33,719 bases of DNA from the NCBI GenBank assembly GCA_016463705.1, contig JAEMQU010000007.1:47507-81225 (forward strand), written 5' to 3'. Positions 33,201 through 33,719 of this stretch are shown here, in pieces (within the stretch, counting starts at the first letter, position 1; every line of letters begins with the position of its first letter). This DNA comes from Opitutales bacterium. Its GTDB lineage: Bacteria; Verrucomicrobiota; Verrucomicrobiia; Opitutales; UBA953. A program made the position numbers and the translations under genes. Under the pieces are notes generated by a model. That model did no database searches. It worked only from the letters and a program-made list of their open reading frames with translations, and was not told the DNA's origin.

Positions 33201-33719
33201 GATGAAAATACGCCTAACGCACTCAACAGTAGTACGTCAGGCAAATTTTGTATTAGAAGTATTTTTACAGTTAATGAACCACTCATTACGGAGGTAAGAC
33301 TTTTGAGTTCAGGTTGGCCGCTTTACGGAAATGCCAATGACGGATACTCTTCTGCCACAGACCCTGAATTTGGTTCAGGAATTACAGGTTTTGATAAAAG
33401 TTATGGTTCTCCGCCGACTGATCCGATCGGAAATTCACACGCCATTGCTCGCACCCTACCCGAATCATTTAATAACATTAATAATGGATGGAGAACTATT
33501 TATAAATCGAAACTGGGAGCAAATTTTTTGGACTCTAAAACTGGAAATCAATTTTTTATCATGGATTTATTTGTGAGAGGGGCAAAGGAAACTAGCGTGC
33601 TAGGAGCGAGTGATTACTATAAAACTTATCCGGGGATTAAAGAGTCTCAGTGGCCTAATAAATTAAAAGCCCCCGACGAAATCATTCCCGCTCCCTTTTC
33701 TCCCTACTTTATCAGTACT
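30210..33719 (+). CDS. Giant prepilin-like protein, Verru_Chthon cassette protein A-like (C-terminus beyond window)
   Basis: From ATG 30210 the frame is open for 1170 codons without a stop to the window edge. The N-terminus is MNRKRSGF followed by a long hydrophobic helix (about 8-31: SLVLSLAIMAGMVMLVIVLA), resembling a type IV prepilin/pseudopilin start with cleavage between G7 and F8. The +5 glutamate of ordinary pilins is absent, as in GspK-like subunits. Next come QVETR, then MRARLNAIASAKMALGQLQ (about 48-66) and AGPDQRVTMRAD, segments I recognise from large Verrucomicrobiota proteins with PilX-like starts. The remainder is a predicted extracytoplasmic region rich in Asn, Thr, Ser, Gly, Tyr and Trp (for example FRLEPGEVRLIG), with few cysteines. 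It should be anchored in the inner membrane and reach into the periplasm or beyond. The divergent gene is exbB; further cassette members, if present, would follow to the right. Confidence 0.75.
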   Translation, partial: MNRKRSGFSLVLSLAIMAGMVMLVIVLAAFLQVETRLALGHSGYMRARLNAIASAKMALGQLQQLAGPDQRVTMRADMYDAGKTPGAQSSTTVTTAENPSAPTGGKLSHQKRYWTGVWATGGVSQNRVRDWNVAKPHDTRLFLGWLSSPGVISTTDPEIADVSKLPNYTPNSSAFSYPSNASPFPPATSITDLTGKALIDDLGNPLSSTPDTVLVPLLSRGSVKMTTNTPTRWAVEYSGAVDAMPMPLPGPNATGGVRYGVNGRYAFWIGDEGVKAKANIPDVYGITSGGSNYKTALSIWDEGFRGSGAQRSALEAILPSDKLDYTGATILTNTWKFSTWRDADIAISNSWDTSYMARVKTPNDLSVWANTASGTTAGDAMRDAAKILWHDVTPWSYSTITDTYNGGVKVDLSTAFELPYAVYRGLETYYGQKNTTTTTAAYNRAPSLFHDASNRSAAPGTPYAYDIDLNTVRKLSHIGTAAEILASYPRAAEWAPVYLSSVLGTAYSLLGTQNGGELPERMGFVYEVPLRNDFWNGVAARKNPFTSDSNKISVDNLNGRIERGPTWDLYRNYYRMYKLETEACSANAVILGQPKITSGAVFARGVDPISFANAHTNASTGTNPNLAPYGFLESEASSTSNSSYNYMYRYSNYASAQGPQYNLHMGNTSGKATNNTVPPITWPTSMKIAPSIIRFAMIYSVIWNDDKLGICIDPFIVVHNPYDVAIEFPGVAMVSSEKEASHIFEFFYNGVAIGDIFTGQSFESGHQISFRAIAGPNGTTFGGGTGATKSNVFRLEPGEVRLIGATDDPSPKKIDAYTSIDIPCDFVYAEGSQYFVPINAYTNIGYNKTGGLNDNTAGKVTAPPSTAMTAIDDPAWVAVYGNTTTKPYTPLLWAIQNSPLKGWNGTVGDFNSKTTGNGIVVKARNEGGLYFKSPTLNNYFYFPDQLTPGKYLSYPRGTGHVVDGGNQDYLFFLQYDTNARAQKLNKSRHWMGPIQYSDENTPNALNSSTSGKFCIRSIFTVNEPLITEVRLLSSGWPLYGNANDGYSSATDPEFGSGITGFDKSYGSPPTDPIGNSHAIARTLPESFNNINNGWRTIYKSKLGANFLDSKTGNQFFIMDLFVRGAKETSVLGASDYYKTYPGIKESQWPNKLKAPDEIIPAPFSPYFIST

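Noticed and set aside
1-33719. Mobile element, prophage or defence island
   Set aside because: No transposase, integrase, terminal repeats, phage genes, nuclease/ATPase defence pairs or toxin-antitoxin pairs are seen; gene content is core metabolism and envelope.

Overview
The window reads as an ordinary chromosomal segment of a Gram-negative bacterium, most likely a member of the Verrucomicrobiota (my guess is the Opitutae branch). The pointers are a very long prepilin-like protein of the type found in Verru_Chthon cassettes, a clade-type pyrophosphate-dependent phosphofructokinase with GGNDS, a short UvrC without its cysteine cluster, outer-membrane-type proteins, ExbB/ExbD and an LpxH-like enzyme. 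The taxon is inferred from protein character alone; no rRNA gene is present. Genes are densely packed, no stretch of 300 bases lacks a gene, and I see no tRNA, rRNA, CRISPR array, insertion sequence, integrase or phage gene.

Layout. 1-895 (-): a secreted FecR-domain protein cut by the window edge. 1014-6334 (-): cinA, holA, purB and pfp in one direction, closed by a clear intrinsic terminator at 960-990. 6382-7851 (+): uvrC, whose stop codon directly abuts that of the next gene. 7852-9783 (-): an MGDG-synthase/MurG-like glycosyltransferase and an LpxH-like metallophosphoesterase, 3 bases apart. 9899-11107 (-): a secreted alginate-lyase-family protein standing alone. 11244-20528 (+): the complex I genes nuoB, C, D, E, F, G, H, I, with ppnP and an RlmI-like methyltransferase inserted between nuoF and nuoG; nuoA and nuoJ-N are not adjacent. 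20687-21766 (+): an Old Yellow Enzyme family reductase behind a pair of 23-base direct repeats. 21911-25929 (+): a CBS/DRTGG family II pyrophosphatase overlapping rnr by 4 bases. 26046-26855 (+): an outer-membrane-like protein behind two 15-base palindromes resembling a Fur-type operator. 26863-29997 (-): exbB, exbD, xseB, dxs. 30210 to the end (+): a giant prepilin-like protein, still open at the edge.

How the genes fit together. NuoB-I supply the NADH-oxidising and quinone-reducing arms of complex I, while the proton-pumping antiporter subunits must lie elsewhere. PPi-dependent phosphofructokinase and a nucleotide-sensing pyrophosphatase imply that pyrophosphate is a managed energy currency. 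The glycosyltransferase/LpxH-like pair and dxs serve envelope and isoprenoid lipid synthesis, and ExbB/ExbD would energise outer-membrane transport.

Three cross-cutting observations stand out. Almost no gene has a recognisable Shine-Dalgarno sequence. Several genes end in compact hairpins, some without a U-tract. The most novel-looking material is at the right edge (the prepilin-like giant) and in the promoter at 25973-26029. I do not see a convincing new defence or mobile system in this window.
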